Below, one piece after another: positions 6,376 through 13,676 of a DNA stretch of 13,676 bases. The stretch is from Planctomycetota bacterium (GTDB lineage Bacteria > Planctomycetota > Phycisphaerae > WQYP01). A program made the translations under genes and the position numbers. The notes below the pieces were generated by a model. The model saw nothing but the letters and a program-made list of their open reading frames with translations, ran no database searches and had not been told where the DNA came from. Each line of letters starts with the position of its first letter. The stretch's first letter is position 1. The stretch covers positions 1-13,676 of the forward strand of contig JAJZOA010000271.1 of NCBI GenBank assembly GCA_021852225.1. Reading direction: 5' to 3'.

Positions 6376-7359
6376 ATGCGAATAGCGGTTATTGGCGGTG
6401 CGGGTTACATCGGGTCTCATGCGGTGAAGCTGCTTGTTGAGCGCGGACATGAAGTTATTGCGGTGGACAACCTGACCAACGGACATCGGGCCGCCGTGGA
6501 TTCCAAGGCCCGCCTGGAAGTGCTGGATTGTGCCAACACCGCCGGGCTGGCCGCCTTGTTCAAATCCCACGGAACCGAAGCGGTCATGCACTTTGCGGCC
6601 AATGCCTATGTGGGGGAAAGCGTCAGCGACCCGCGAAAATATTACCGAAACAACGTGGCCGGCACCATCAGCATGCTTGACGCGATGACGATTGCCGGCG
6701 TGCGCAAGCTGGTTTTTTCCAGCACCTGCGCCACCTATGGCGAACCGCGCACGGTGCCGATTACTGAAGATATTCCGCAGAATCCCATCAGCCCGTACGG
6801 CAGGTCCAAACTGATGGTGGAACATATTCTTCTGGACTGCGCCCGGGCGGAAAACCTGGCTTTCGCCGCGCCGCGGTATTTCAATGTGGCCGGGGCGGCA
6901 CTGGATGGATCTATCGGTGAGGATCACCGGCCCGAATCCCACATTATTCCCATTGTGCTGCAGACAGCCCTGGGTCAGCGGACACATGTTGATATTTATG
7001 GAAATGATTACCCCACGCCCGACGGAACCTGCATCCGTGATTATATTCACGTCTGGGACCTGGTGGAGGCCCATCTGGTGCTGCTGGAAAATCTTAAGCC
7101 GGCCAAAGGACTGTTTTACAACCTGGGTGTGGGCCGCGGATACAGCGTGCGTGAAATTATTGAATCCTGCCGGCGCGTCACCGGCAAACCGATTGCCACA
7201 CGCGAAACCGCGCGGCGTCCGGGGGATCCGCCCGCCCTGTTTGCCTCACCGGAAAAAATGGCCAGCGATATGAAGTGGAAAGCCGCGATCACCAGTCTGG
7301 ACACAATTGTGGAATCCGCATGGAAGTGGTTCAAAGCCAACCCAAGCGGCTACCGATAA
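6376..7359 (+). CDS. galE: UDP-glucose 4-epimerase
   Basis: GalE interconverts UDP-glucose and UDP-galactose (sometimes also the N-acetyl forms) by NAD-dependent oxidation and re-reduction at C4, feeding Leloir metabolism and surface polysaccharides. The 327 residues match a normal short-chain dehydrogenase epimerase. The NAD-binding GGAGYIGSH lies at 7-15, the acidic ribose-binding VDN at 30-32, MHFAAN at 71-76, FSSTCATYG at 114-122, and the catalytic Y141-x3-K145 in SPYGRSKLMVEH. Substrate-domain markers include PRYFNVAGA and DGTCIRDYIHVWDL (216-229), as in typical GalE. GGAGAT at about 6361 precedes the ATG. The 168-bp gap upstream holds no gene and no convincing promoter, so it may be read with the sigma cluster. 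GlcNAc epimerisation cannot be excluded. Confidence 0.95.
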   Translation: MRIAVIGGAGYIGSHAVKLLVERGHEVIAVDNLTNGHRAAVDSKARLEVLDCANTAGLAALFKSHGTEAVMHFAANAYVGESVSDPRKYYRNNVAGTISMLDAMTIAGVRKLVFSSTCATYGEPRTVPITEDIPQNPISPYGRSKLMVEHILLDCARAENLAFAAPRYFNVAGAALDGSIGEDHRPESHIIPIVLQTALGQRTHVDIYGNDYPTPDGTCIRDYIHVWDLVEAHLVLLENLKPAKGLFYNLGVGRGYSVREIIESCRRVTGKPIATRETARRPGDPPALFASPEKMASDMKWKAAITSLDTIVESAWKWFKANPSGYR

Positions 7360-7399
7360 CCCGCCCGTCATGACTTCTGTGCTTTGTCACGCCTGCGCC

Positions 7400-7420
7400 G
7401 AAATGCCGTCCGGCGATTTC
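7400..7420 (+). other. hairpin downstream of galE
   Basis: GAAAT-GCC and GGC-G-ATTTC pair with one bulged G around a GTCC loop, 40 nt after the galE stop. There is no T-run, so termination is uncertain. Confidence 0.3.
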
Positions 7421-7485
7421 CAATACATGACCGATAGCGACGTTTCGCGATATGCGAATTGCGAATTGGGCGGCCCGCGGTTGGG

Positions 7486-7515
7486 TTGGCGTAAAACCCG
7501 CTTCGATGGTACACT
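7486..7515 (+). promoter_or_regulatory. candidate promoter for the zinc-ribbon/RNase H pair
   Basis: TTGGCG (7486-7491) and TACACT (7510-7515) lie 18 bp apart, each matching four of six consensus positions. The start would be near 7522, leaving a leader of about 23 nt that contains the GAGGTGA ribosome site. A small tandem repeat, GCGAATT twice (7454-7467), lies just upstream. Confidence 0.4.
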
Positions 7516-7544
7516 TCTTTACTTGGAGTTTTTGAGGTGACCTG

Positions 7545-8306
7545 ATGCCGGTTCTGACCATTGTTCCCGCGCTGCTGGCGCTGCATAAAATAGACCACGA
7601 TATTCATGAATTCCAGGGGCGACTGGCCGCACTGCTTAAAGATCAGGTGGCCGTAGAAACCAATATTGTACGCTTAAGCGAACATCTGGCGGAACTTGAA
7701 TCTGCCGGACGCAAGCTGCAGACCGGTATTTCTGGCCATGAATTGGATATCGCCTCCCGCCAGGAACACATTGAAAAGATGCGGCAAAGCCTGAATGTCA
7801 CCAAAAACAACAAGGAATACTCCGCTATTCTGGTGCAGATTTCCGCCGAAAAAGCGGAAGTCGGCAAAATTGAAAAGCTCGCTCTGGACCTGATGCAGCA
7901 GCTTGAATCCAACGGCAAATCCGCGGCCGACATAAAAATTCAATTGGAGAAAGCGCAATCCTCTCTGGCTGAAACCCAGCGCAAAAACAGCGAACAAGTT
8001 GGCCATGTCAAGGAAATTATCCGCCAGTTGGAGGCCAGTCGCGGACTGGCTCTGGCCAATGTTCCGCCCGATGCCCGTCGCCAATATGAACGAATTCTGC
8101 TTAAGTACCCCGGAAATGTGATGGCCGCAGCCGAATTTGACGGCGACGATCTGGAAAATGTTTCCTGCGGCGGCTGTTATATGAGCCTTAATGTGGAAGA
8201 TGTAAATTTATTGCGCGGCCGTGATGAAATCCGTAAGTGCAATTCTTGCGGCCGTATTTTATTCCTGACTGAAATGCTTAACGCCAATGCGGTTCAGCCA
8301 TCCTGA
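7545..8306 (+). CDS. C4-type zinc-ribbon, coiled-coil protein (DUF164/zf-RING_7 family)
   Basis: A 253-residue member of a widespread bacterial family of unknown exact role, thought to bind nucleic acid or act as a chaperone-like factor. The first 170 residues are a long alpha-helical coiled coil (for example AALLKDQVAVETNIVRLSEHLAELES) with the family hallmark NVTKNNKEYSAIL at 84-96. The C-terminus has a four-cysteine zinc ribbon: C208-x2-C211 (CGGC) and C232-x2-C235 (CNSCGR). Length and architecture are complete. The ATG at 7545 is preceded by GAGGTGA (7534-7540). The RNase H gene follows 65 bp later on the same strand; a zinc-ribbon/RNase H neighbourhood is also known in Mycobacterium, which hints at a shared RNA or R-loop role, though this is inference. 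Confidence 0.9.
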   Translation: MPVLTIVPALLALHKIDHDIHEFQGRLAALLKDQVAVETNIVRLSEHLAELESAGRKLQTGISGHELDIASRQEHIEKMRQSLNVTKNNKEYSAILVQISAEKAEVGKIEKLALDLMQQLESNGKSAADIKIQLEKAQSSLAETQRKNSEQVGHVKEIIRQLEASRGLALANVPPDARRQYERILLKYPGNVMAAAEFDGDDLENVSCGGCYMSLNVEDVNLLRGRDEIRKCNSCGRILFLTEMLNANAVQPS

Positions 8307-8371
8307 ATCCGCGGTCAAACTCCATTCGGAGACATCCACGCATCCGGAACTGAACTTTCCAAGGAGAAGTC

Positions 8372-8842
8372 ATGACGGTTTCGCAGCGGCATCTGGTGCT
8401 GCAATTTGATGGCGGCTCGCGGGGAAATCCCGGTCCGGCCGCGGTCGGCCTTACTTTGCGCACGCCGGACGGAAAAAACGTGTACGAGCTGGGCGAATTC
8501 ATCGGAACAGCGACCAACAATGTGGCCGAATACAAAGCCCTTATCCGGGGTGTGGAGGCCGCCAAGGCCCTGGGGGCCGGCGAATTGACCATTCGCGCCG
8601 ACAGTGAACTGGTGGTGCGACAGATCCTGGGAATTTACAAGGTGCGCAACGCCACACTTCAACCGCTGCACGCGCGCGCCCACAGCCTGCTGGCGGAAAT
8701 TCCGAAATGGAAAATGGAACACGTGTACCGCGAAAGCAATGCCCGCCCCGATACTTTGGCCAACCTGGCCATGGATCGTCGGGACAGAGTCGAACCCCTT
8801 GGTCCACCCGCTGCCCATAACACCTCCAGCGCGACCCGTTGA
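8372..8842 (+). CDS. ribonuclease HI family protein
   Basis: A 156-residue RNase H-fold enzyme expected to cut the RNA strand of RNA-DNA hybrids with two metal ions. The acidic catalytic set is visible: D13 in FDGGSRGNPGPAA, E53 in NNVAEYKAL, D77 in IRADSELVVRQILGIYKV, and D127 in ESNARPDTLANLAMD. The short form lacks the basic handle of E. coli RnhA and resembles the archaeal/Sulfolobus-like and RNase H/phosphatase N-terminal type. The last 20 residues are a low-complexity tail. AAGGAG (8361-8366) sits 5 nt before the ATG. It probably shares a transcript with the upstream zinc-ribbon gene and converges on pyrD with only 18 bp between stops. Confidence 0.93.
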   Translation: MTVSQRHLVLQFDGGSRGNPGPAAVGLTLRTPDGKNVYELGEFIGTATNNVAEYKALIRGVEAAKALGAGELTIRADSELVVRQILGIYKVRNATLQPLHARAHSLLAEIPKWKMEHVYRESNARPDTLANLAMDRRDRVEPLGPPAAHNTSSATR

Positions 8843-8860
8843 TCGACCTTTATGCCGACC

Positions 8861-9835
8861 CTATGAAGCACCGGCGTCCAGAGATCCGATAATTTCCCGG
8901 ACCGACTTTTTGCCCTTTCGCTTAAGATATTCGGTCAGACCGTCGCATATTTTCTGCGGTGCGGCAGGGTCCACAAATAACGCGGTTCCCACCGCAATAC
9001 CTGTGGCACCGGCCAGCAGAAACTCTGCGGCATCTTTCCATGTCTGTATGCCGCCCATGCCGATGATGGGAATATTGTGAGCTTTGGCAACCTGCGTGTA
9101 GACCCGATGGACCATGAATACCGCAATCGGCTTAATGGCCGGCCCGCTTAGCCCTCCGGTACCGTTGGCCAGCATGGGCCGTCCTTTTTCCACATCCACC
9201 ACCATCGCGGTAAATGTATTCACAAGCGAAAGCGCATCGGCACCGGCGTCCACCGCGGCCCGTGCCGTTACAGCCACATCCGCCACATTCGGTGAAAGCT
9301 TGACGATAAGCGTGCAGCGGGAAACCCGCTTGCGCACCGTCGCCACCAATTCCGCCAGACGGACCGGATCGGTTCCAAAGCTTAGACCATTTTTCACATT
9401 CGGACAGCTTACATTCAGTTCTATTCCGGTAACCACGGGAACATCCTGGTCAAATTTGGCCGCCACATCCGCGTAGTCGTCAATACACCAGCCCGGAACA
9501 TTCACAATCACCGGCACCCCCATTTTTTCCAGGCGGGGGACTTTCTCGGCAATAAACCGGTCCAGACCGATATTGGCCAGGCCAATCGCGTTAAGCATGC
9601 CAGCGCGGGTTTCAATCACGCGGTAGCTTTCATTGCCTTTCCGCGGCAGTTTGCTGATGGACTTGGTAACAAATGCGCCCAGGCGGGACATATCGGAAAA
9701 ATCGGCGTACTCGTCCGCATAGCCGCAGGTGCCCGATGCGGTCATGGTTGGATTAGCCAGTGCCAGGGAGCCAATTCGTACCGCCAGACTTGGCGAAACA
9801 GGTTCAGAAGCAACAACGGATTCCACGGTATTCAT
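8861..9835 (-). CDS. pyrD: dihydroorotate dehydrogenase, class 1B-like
   Basis: PyrD oxidises dihydroorotate to orotate in pyrimidine synthesis using FMN. From the ATG at 9835 it has 324 residues, close to class 1 length. Visible elements are NPTMTASGTCGYADEY (28-43), the FMN-contacting K58 in VTKS, AGMLNAIGLANIG (78-90), the active-site ELNVSCPNVK (139-148) with catalytic C144, K179 in VKLSPN, NTF (206-208), GGLSGPAIKP (227-236) and the phosphate-binding GMGGI (259-263). Cys rather than Ser as base marks class 1 soluble enzymes; the closest pattern is 1B, which normally pairs with PyrK, not present here. The frame stays open upstream to 10081, but family comparison favours 9835 although no clear ribosome site precedes it. 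Confidence 0.94.
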   Translation of the reverse strand: MNTVESVVASEPVSPSLAVRIGSLALANPTMTASGTCGYADEYADFSDMSRLGAFVTKSISKLPRKGNESYRVIETRAGMLNAIGLANIGLDRFIAEKVPRLEKMGVPVIVNVPGWCIDDYADVAAKFDQDVPVVTGIELNVSCPNVKNGLSFGTDPVRLAELVATVRKRVSRCTLIVKLSPNVADVAVTARAAVDAGADALSLVNTFTAMVVDVEKGRPMLANGTGGLSGPAIKPIAVFMVHRVYTQVAKAHNIPIIGMGGIQTWKDAAEFLLAGATGIAVGTALFVDPAAPQKICDGLTEYLKRKGKKSVREIIGSLDAGAS

Positions 9836-9914
9836 GTACGCCAGTTTGCCGCGCCGCAGGCCGGCTGTAAAGTCCACGACCAACTGTCGTTGCGACTTGT
9901 GCCGAATAACGCGC

Positions 9915-9931
9915 AATTCGGTTGCCGAATT
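9915..9931 (-). promoter_or_regulatory. 7-bp hairpin/dyad upstream of pyrD
   Basis: AATTCGG and CCGAATT are perfect arms around a 3-nt loop, about 80 nt before the pyrD start. A third copy of the half-motif, CCGAAT, lies at 9902-9907. It could be an operator or leader hairpin; no pyrimidine-attenuator terminator is visible. Confidence 0.3.
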
Positions 9932-9976
9932 CCCCGTTCCCACGCCGGACCGCCCCTGGCAATCACCCAATCCCCC

Positions 9977-10005
9977 TTGCAATAAGCATGGACTGGCCTT
10001 AAAAC
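9977..10005 (+). promoter_or_regulatory. candidate promoter for the Ser/Thr kinase
   Basis: TTGCAA (9977-9982), a 17-bp spacer and TAAAAC (10000-10005) match four of six positions each. The start near 10012 would give a leader of about 109 nt that includes the large dyad at 10023-10073. An alternative -10 box, TATACT, lies at 10040-10045. A 6-bp AAAACT/AGTTTT hairpin with trailing T (10001-10022) overlaps the start region. Confidence 0.3.
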
Positions 10006-10022
10006 TAAGCAACTCAGTTTTT

Positions 10023-10073
10023 CCAGATTGCGGAGCCGATATACTTCTTATCTGATAAATCGGAGCAATCTGG
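10023..10073 (+). promoter_or_regulatory. large nested dyad in kinase leader/promoter region
   Basis: CCAGATTGC (10023-10031) and GCAATCTGG (10065-10073) are perfect 9-bp arms. Inside them CCGAT/ATCGG (10036-10040/10059-10063) continue the stem after a small asymmetric internal loop, and the apex holds the imperfect palindrome TTATC-T-GATAA (10048-10058). The element ends 47 nt before the kinase ATG. It is either an RNA stem-loop in the leader or a set of operator half-sites. Confidence 0.5.
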
Positions 10074-10120
10074 ATTGCCATCCGTAATATCGGGCCTGGT
10101 TGGTCGAATGCGAAAGAGTT

Positions 10121-11404
10121 ATGTCAGACAGCAACAGCACAATCAGTAAAATGGACACGATCCTCGGCCGCGTTGTTGTCGAACAGGGGTTGTGCACCAG
10201 CGATGAACTTAACGACTGCATGGCGCTCCAAGGCGAACTTGAACACCAGAACAACCATCGCTCACTCGCCGACCTCCTGGTCGAAAATGGCTATATCACT
10301 CCTGGCCAGTTGGCGCGTGTACGTGGCAACCTGGATGACCAGAAATCTTTCCAGCAGATTCCCGGCTACCAGATACTTTCCAAACTGGGTGCCGGTGCCA
10401 TGGCGACCGTTTTCAAGGCGCGGCAGCTTTCGCTGGACCGCCTTGTCGCCATTAAAGTCCTGCCCCGGAAAATGAGTGAGAATAAGGAATTCGTTGATCG
10501 CTTTTACATGGAAGGCAAGGCTGCGGCCAAACTTAACCATGCCAATATTGTCGGGGCGTATGATGTAGGTGAATCCGGCGGTTACCACTACTTCGTCATG
10601 GAGTTTGTGGAAGGAAAAACCGTCTACGACCACCTTGTGGACAGCGGCAAGCCCTATGCCGAAAAAGAGGCTCTCGATATTATCATCCAGGTCTGCAAAG
10701 CCCTGGTTCATGCCCACCACCACGGCCTGATACACCGTGATGTAAAGCCAAAGAATATCATGATTACGCCCGCCGGTATCGCCAAACTTGCCGATATGGG
10801 TCTGGCGAGAGATGCCACCGACCAGGCCGCCGCTCTGGCGGAAGCCGGCAAGGCCTATGGGACACCTTATTATATTTCACCCGAACAGATCCGCGGCGAA
10901 GTGAATATTGATTTCCGTGCCGATATTTATTCTCTTGGTGCCACATTTTATCACATGGTCACTGGCCGCGTGCCGTTTGAAGCGGCTTCGCCGGCCGCGG
11001 TCATGCATAAACACCTGAAAGAGGAACTTATTCCGCCCGACCATATCGTCACTTCCCTTAGCGCCGGCGTAGGGGAAATTATTGAAGTGGCCATGGCCAA
11101 AGATGCAAAAAAGCGGTACGCCAACACGGAAGATATGCTGGCCGACCTGCAGGCGGTCGCCGCTGGCCAGCCGCCGCTGCTGGCCAGAAAATCGTATGAC
11201 CTGACTTCACTTGCCAATCTGGATAAAAACACCGGAGGCGAACCGATGGATGAACAATCCTCTTTGACCGATCTGGACCACCAGAAAACGATCGACATGG
11301 CCTCCCGAACCCTTAGCCAGAAATTTACCGATCCACTCGTGCTTAGCCTGCTTGGGCTGCTGGCCTTTGCAATTGTTATTATCATTATTCTATTGGCTAA
11401 ATAA
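10121..11404 (+). CDS. membrane-anchored Ser/Thr protein kinase with GspE/MshE-like N-terminal domain
   Basis: A 427-residue Hanks-type kinase. Residues 12-75 (ILGRVVVEQGLCTSDELNDCM, then LADLLVENGYITPGQLARV) form a small helical domain resembling the N-terminal domain of type II secretion/MshE ATPases, common in planctomycete kinases. The kinase domain covers about 83-345: glycine loop LGAGAMATVF (89-98), VAIK with K112, E131, catalytic HRDVKPKN (205-212), metal-binding D225 in DMG instead of DFG, GTPYYISPEQ (247-256) and DIYSLG. A 60-residue linker leads to a single C-terminal membrane helix (about 406-426) with almost nothing beyond it, so it is tail-anchored with the kinase in the cytoplasm and no outside sensor. 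The ATG at 10121 has only a weak AAAGAG upstream; a TTG at 10100 is an alternative. Substrates are unknown. Confidence 0.93.
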   Translation: MSDSNSTISKMDTILGRVVVEQGLCTSDELNDCMALQGELEHQNNHRSLADLLVENGYITPGQLARVRGNLDDQKSFQQIPGYQILSKLGAGAMATVFKARQLSLDRLVAIKVLPRKMSENKEFVDRFYMEGKAAAKLNHANIVGAYDVGESGGYHYFVMEFVEGKTVYDHLVDSGKPYAEKEALDIIIQVCKALVHAHHHGLIHRDVKPKNIMITPAGIAKLADMGLARDATDQAAALAEAGKAYGTPYYISPEQIRGEVNIDFRADIYSLGATFYHMVTGRVPFEAASPAAVMHKHLKEELIPPDHIVTSLSAGVGEIIEVAMAKDAKKRYANTEDMLADLQAVAAGQPPLLARKSYDLTSLANLDKNTGGEPMDEQSSLTDLDHQKTIDMASRTLSQKFTDPLVLSLLGLLAFAIVIIIILLAK

Positions 11405-11409
11405 GCCCC

Positions 11410-11425
11410 CGGTATTCGGTTACCG
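11410..11425. other. short hairpin between convergent kinase and dsbD
   Basis: CGGTA-TTCGGT-TACCG is a 5-bp perfect stem in the 64-bp gap between the two stops. It could act as a shared terminator but lacks a T-run on either side. Confidence 0.25.
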
Positions 11426-11468
11426 TGCCGCATGCGAAATCCCCTCCGTTCGCAAACAGGCCGGCCAC

Positions 11469-13457
11469 CTAGCCGCCCGCCTGGCTTACCGCGGTCTCTA
11501 CCGCCTGCGCAGAATACAGATCATGCAATATTTTCGGTGCATACGGATGCGCCGGCGAAAATACCGCCAGTACCGGAATAGATCGCCAGCCCAGCTTGTA
11601 AAGCAGTGCTTTTTCCACCGGCGGCTCGTCCGTCAGATCGGCACGCAGAAGCAGGACATCGCCCTTGCGAAAGCTGTTCCGTACCGGAATGGTATCCAGA
11701 ACAAAATGCTTGACGTAATGACAATTGATGCACCATGACGCCGTAAAATCCACCACCACCGGCCGATGGTTTTGCAACCCGGCATCCAACCGCTGAAGTG
11801 TAAACGGTCGCCAACGGCCACTTCCAATATGCTCCCGCGGATTCAGGCCTCCGTTGTATAACCATAGCCCCGTCGCCACTGCCAATCCAAAAGCCAGCGC
11901 CGCACCGCGAATGGTCCATATCTGGCCCGCTGGCATGGAGTAACTTATCGCCTGCCCCCACACCCACAACACCACTCCAAGCACCAAGGTCAGCGCCAGT
12001 GCTAAAATCAGCGCATGTTGTGACGGCAGGCTGCTTAAAAGATAGATCGCCACACCCACCATCACAAGGCCCAACGCCTGCTTAAGCAGTTCAGACCATC
12101 GCCCCGCGCGCGGCACGCGATTCAGCCATTGCGGAAACGCCGCCAGTATCACATAAGGCACCGCCATGCCAACACCGATCAACATAAAAAAAAGAACGAT
12201 GATTCCGGTTGGTGCCGCCAAGGTGACCGCAAACAGCGGCCCCAGATATGGCGCACTGCATGGCGTGGCCAGAATGGTCGCCAAAAGTCCCATGGCAAAT
12301 GAACTGGCCAGGCCACCCTGCGGAACCTCCAAATTTGTCACGGCCCGCGGCGCTGAAATCGTCCAGACTCCCAGCATGGATAACGCCAGCGCCATTACCA
12401 CAAGGCCCAGCACCAGCAGAAATTCCGGATGGCTGTACTGCATGCCGTACATCAAATGTTGATGAGTCCGCCAACGGTAAATACCCATCGCCGCCGCCAG
12501 TCCGGCAAACAATGAAATAATCCCCGCGGAAAATGCCAGCGCGTGCACCACCGCCCGCCTCCGGTTGCCATGGGCCTGCTGCACCATTGAAAGAACTTTT
12601 AACGGTATGACTGGTAGCACGCAGGGCATGACATTCAGAATAAGCCCACCCAAAAGCGCTGAAACAATTAACTCCCACAACGGCAAATGTTCGTGTGGTA
12701 CATGGTAGGGCCGCGATTGAATGATCTGCAACTGCTGTTGAATGGATTCCCGCGGTGCCGACCGCGCTGGCTGGAGGCCACCTGGCCGACTGGATGAAGC
12801 CACTCCTGTTGCAGGCGAATTTGCGGCTGGCATTTGGTGCGGCAAACCGATTGACTGTTTTCCAACGGCTCCGCCGGACGGTGCGGTCCCCCCTTTGGAC
12901 AAAGCCGGCAACACCTGCACTCGTACAGTCAAGGTTTTTTGCACCGGCATAAAGCATGTCTGATCGTTGCACGCCTGGGCCTGAAAAACGACTTTCAGAA
13001 TCAAATCACCAGTCGGAGTGTCGGCCTTGAGCCGTGCCGGAATCCATACCGAAACGTCGTTAAGATATACCGATATTTTTCCCGCGGCCGTAAGAGCCGT
13101 CGATGCCGGCAACAGCACGGCTTTGGGATATTGCACCGGTCCAAATTGAATGTCGCTATTGGCTTCCGGCGTAAGCTTGGTCGGAATAAAATCTTTGTCC
13201 AGCGGATGCGCGGATTGAATATGAAAGCCCGCGTTAACAGTTATATGCACTTTCAGGCGGAACTTCGCGCCCGCGTGCACGGCCGCCGGCACAGCGGTTA
13301 GTTTTACGGCCATTTCTCCGGCTCTAGCCAGTCCGCCGCCGGTAAGGCCAACCGCAACATACGCCATCGCAACGAGGAGTGCCCAACTCCGGATCGCCCG
13401 TGCGGCCAACCAGACACCCCGCGCGCGGGCCACCAGAATGTATCGATCACGTAACAT
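11469..13457 (-). CDS. dsbD: thiol:disulfide interchange protein DsbD
   Basis: DsbD carries electrons from cytoplasmic thioredoxin across the inner membrane to periplasmic partners such as DsbC and cytochrome c maturation proteins. From the ATG at 13457 (AAGGA 5 nt upstream, the best ribosome site of three candidates at 13502, 13484 and 13457) it has 662 residues. A signal peptide lies at about 1-47. The periplasmic alpha domain (about 48-185) has the redox pair C163/C168 in QACNDQTCFMP. A Ser/Pro/Gly-rich linker (about 185-245) follows, then the eight-helix beta domain with C279 (NVMPCVLPVIPLK) and C400 (ATPCSAPYLGP), and a C-terminal thioredoxin-like gamma domain with C576-x2-C579 in FTASWCINCHYVK. 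All six conserved cysteines are present, so it looks fully functional. Its convergent position to the kinase suggests no operon link to the left. Confidence 0.95.
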   Translation of the reverse strand: MLRDRYILVARARGVWLAARAIRSWALLVAMAYVAVGLTGGGLARAGEMAVKLTAVPAAVHAGAKFRLKVHITVNAGFHIQSAHPLDKDFIPTKLTPEANSDIQFGPVQYPKAVLLPASTALTAAGKISVYLNDVSVWIPARLKADTPTGDLILKVVFQAQACNDQTCFMPVQKTLTVRVQVLPALSKGGTAPSGGAVGKQSIGLPHQMPAANSPATGVASSSRPGGLQPARSAPRESIQQQLQIIQSRPYHVPHEHLPLWELIVSALLGGLILNVMPCVLPVIPLKVLSMVQQAHGNRRRAVVHALAFSAGIISLFAGLAAAMGIYRWRTHQHLMYGMQYSHPEFLLVLGLVVMALALSMLGVWTISAPRAVTNLEVPQGGLASSFAMGLLATILATPCSAPYLGPLFAVTLAAPTGIIVLFFMLIGVGMAVPYVILAAFPQWLNRVPRAGRWSELLKQALGLVMVGVAIYLLSSLPSQHALILALALTLVLGVVLWVWGQAISYSMPAGQIWTIRGAALAFGLAVATGLWLYNGGLNPREHIGSGRWRPFTLQRLDAGLQNHRPVVVDFTASWCINCHYVKHFVLDTIPVRNSFRKGDVLLLRADLTDEPPVEKALLYKLGWRSIPVLAVFSPAHPYAPKILHDLYSAQAVETAVSQAGG

Positions 13458-13503
13458 CAGATTCCTTACATTCAACGCCGGCATGACGCCACCGCGTATC
13501 ATA

Positions 13504-13676
13504 TCAGTCGCCGCAGTACCGGTAAGTCTTACGAAATAACTTCAATTGTTTTGAAAATACCGGCCCCACGATTGCATTTCGCGCCGGTGCAAGAACAAAA
13601 GTATGAATTCTGTGATCGGCTATTTCTGGAACGCGTTTAACGCCGTCGCGAGTTGCCAACCGCCTGTGTGCCAATG
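13504..13676 (-). CDS. possible 3' end of an upstream gene, running off the window
   Basis: A minus-strand frame is open from the window edge to a TGA at 13504-13506 (56 codons), one base before the earliest possible dsbD ATG. The translation is basic and ends RKTYRYCGD. It uses AGA, AGG, ATA and CGA codons and resembles no family I know, so chance openness is at least as likely. The same stretch holds TACCGGTA (13517-13524) and GTAAG-T-CTTAC (13522-13532), overlapping palindromes that would suit a dsbD control region instead. Confidence 0.15.
   Translation of the reverse strand, partial: LAHRRLATRDGVKRVPEIADHRIHTFVLAPARNAIVGPVFSKQLKLFRKTYRYCGD

Noticed and set aside
6181..7074. A 297-codon open frame on the minus strand opposite galE
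   Set aside because: It mirrors the codons of a certain galE gene, has no family motifs, and its composition is that of an antisense shadow in GC-rich DNA.
9836..10081. An 82-codon N-terminal extension of PyrD
   Set aside because: Class 1 enzymes begin close to 9835; the extension has no domain or targeting signal and covers the promoter and dyads of the divergent kinase gene.
12091..12972. A 293-codon minus-strand frame inside dsbD
   Set aside because: It overlaps the same strand in another frame across the conserved alpha and membrane domains of DsbD and shows no protein-like features of its own.
13603..13676. A short plus-strand frame starting at 13603 and open to the window edge
   Set aside because: Only 24 codons, no ribosome-binding site, and the opposite strand is open over the same stretch, so neither can be preferred.

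Overview
The window is a gene-dense stretch (about 13.7 kb, moderately GC-rich) from a Gram-negative-type bacterium. It most resembles a planctomycete, perhaps of the Phycisphaerae type. This placement is inferred from content: a cytosolic Ser/Thr kinase with a GspE/MshE-like N-terminal region and a C-terminal membrane anchor, a compact ECF sigma/anti-sigma pair, a C4 zinc-ribbon (DUF164) gene next to an RNase H gene, and a divergent MnmE. No marker gene fixes the lineage. I see no mobile element, CRISPR array, tRNA or rRNA, so the window looks like ordinary chromosome.

Layout from left to right. (1) mnmE (tRNA wobble-uridine modification GTPase, +) converges on a WecA/TagO-type polyprenyl-phosphate sugar-1-phosphate transferase (-). 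(2) A gene-free stretch of about 630 bp follows. It holds a leftward promoter candidate for the transferase, a rightward promoter with a perfect TATAAT, and a hairpin-rich segment of about 275 nt. That segment ends in a 10-bp inverted repeat followed by a T-run, so it is a candidate small RNA or attenuated leader. (3) A three-gene + strand cluster encodes an ECF-type sigma factor, a one-pass membrane anti-sigma factor candidate, and an exported HtrA-like protein with a PDZ domain whose protease active site looks dead. This is the gene order logic of envelope-stress loci such as algU-mucA-mucB-mucD. (4) galE, then a promoter-headed pair of zinc-ribbon coiled-coil protein and RNase HI (+). (5) A class 1B dihydroorotate dehydrogenase (-), divergent from the Ser/Thr kinase (+), with a dyad-rich region between them. 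(6) A full-length DsbD thiol:disulfide interchange protein (-), convergent with the kinase. The last about 170 bp carries no clear gene.

Several genes touch the cell envelope: the lipid-linked sugar transferase, GalE, the sigma/anti-sigma/HtrA-like set and DsbD. The others (MnmE, PyrD, RNase H) are housekeeping. The most interesting items are the candidate structured RNA before the sigma gene, the inactive HtrA-like protein in the sigma operon, the altered N-terminal folate-domain motifs of MnmE, and the nested dyads before the kinase. Start codons were chosen by ribosome-binding site and family alignment from memory. No database search was possible.
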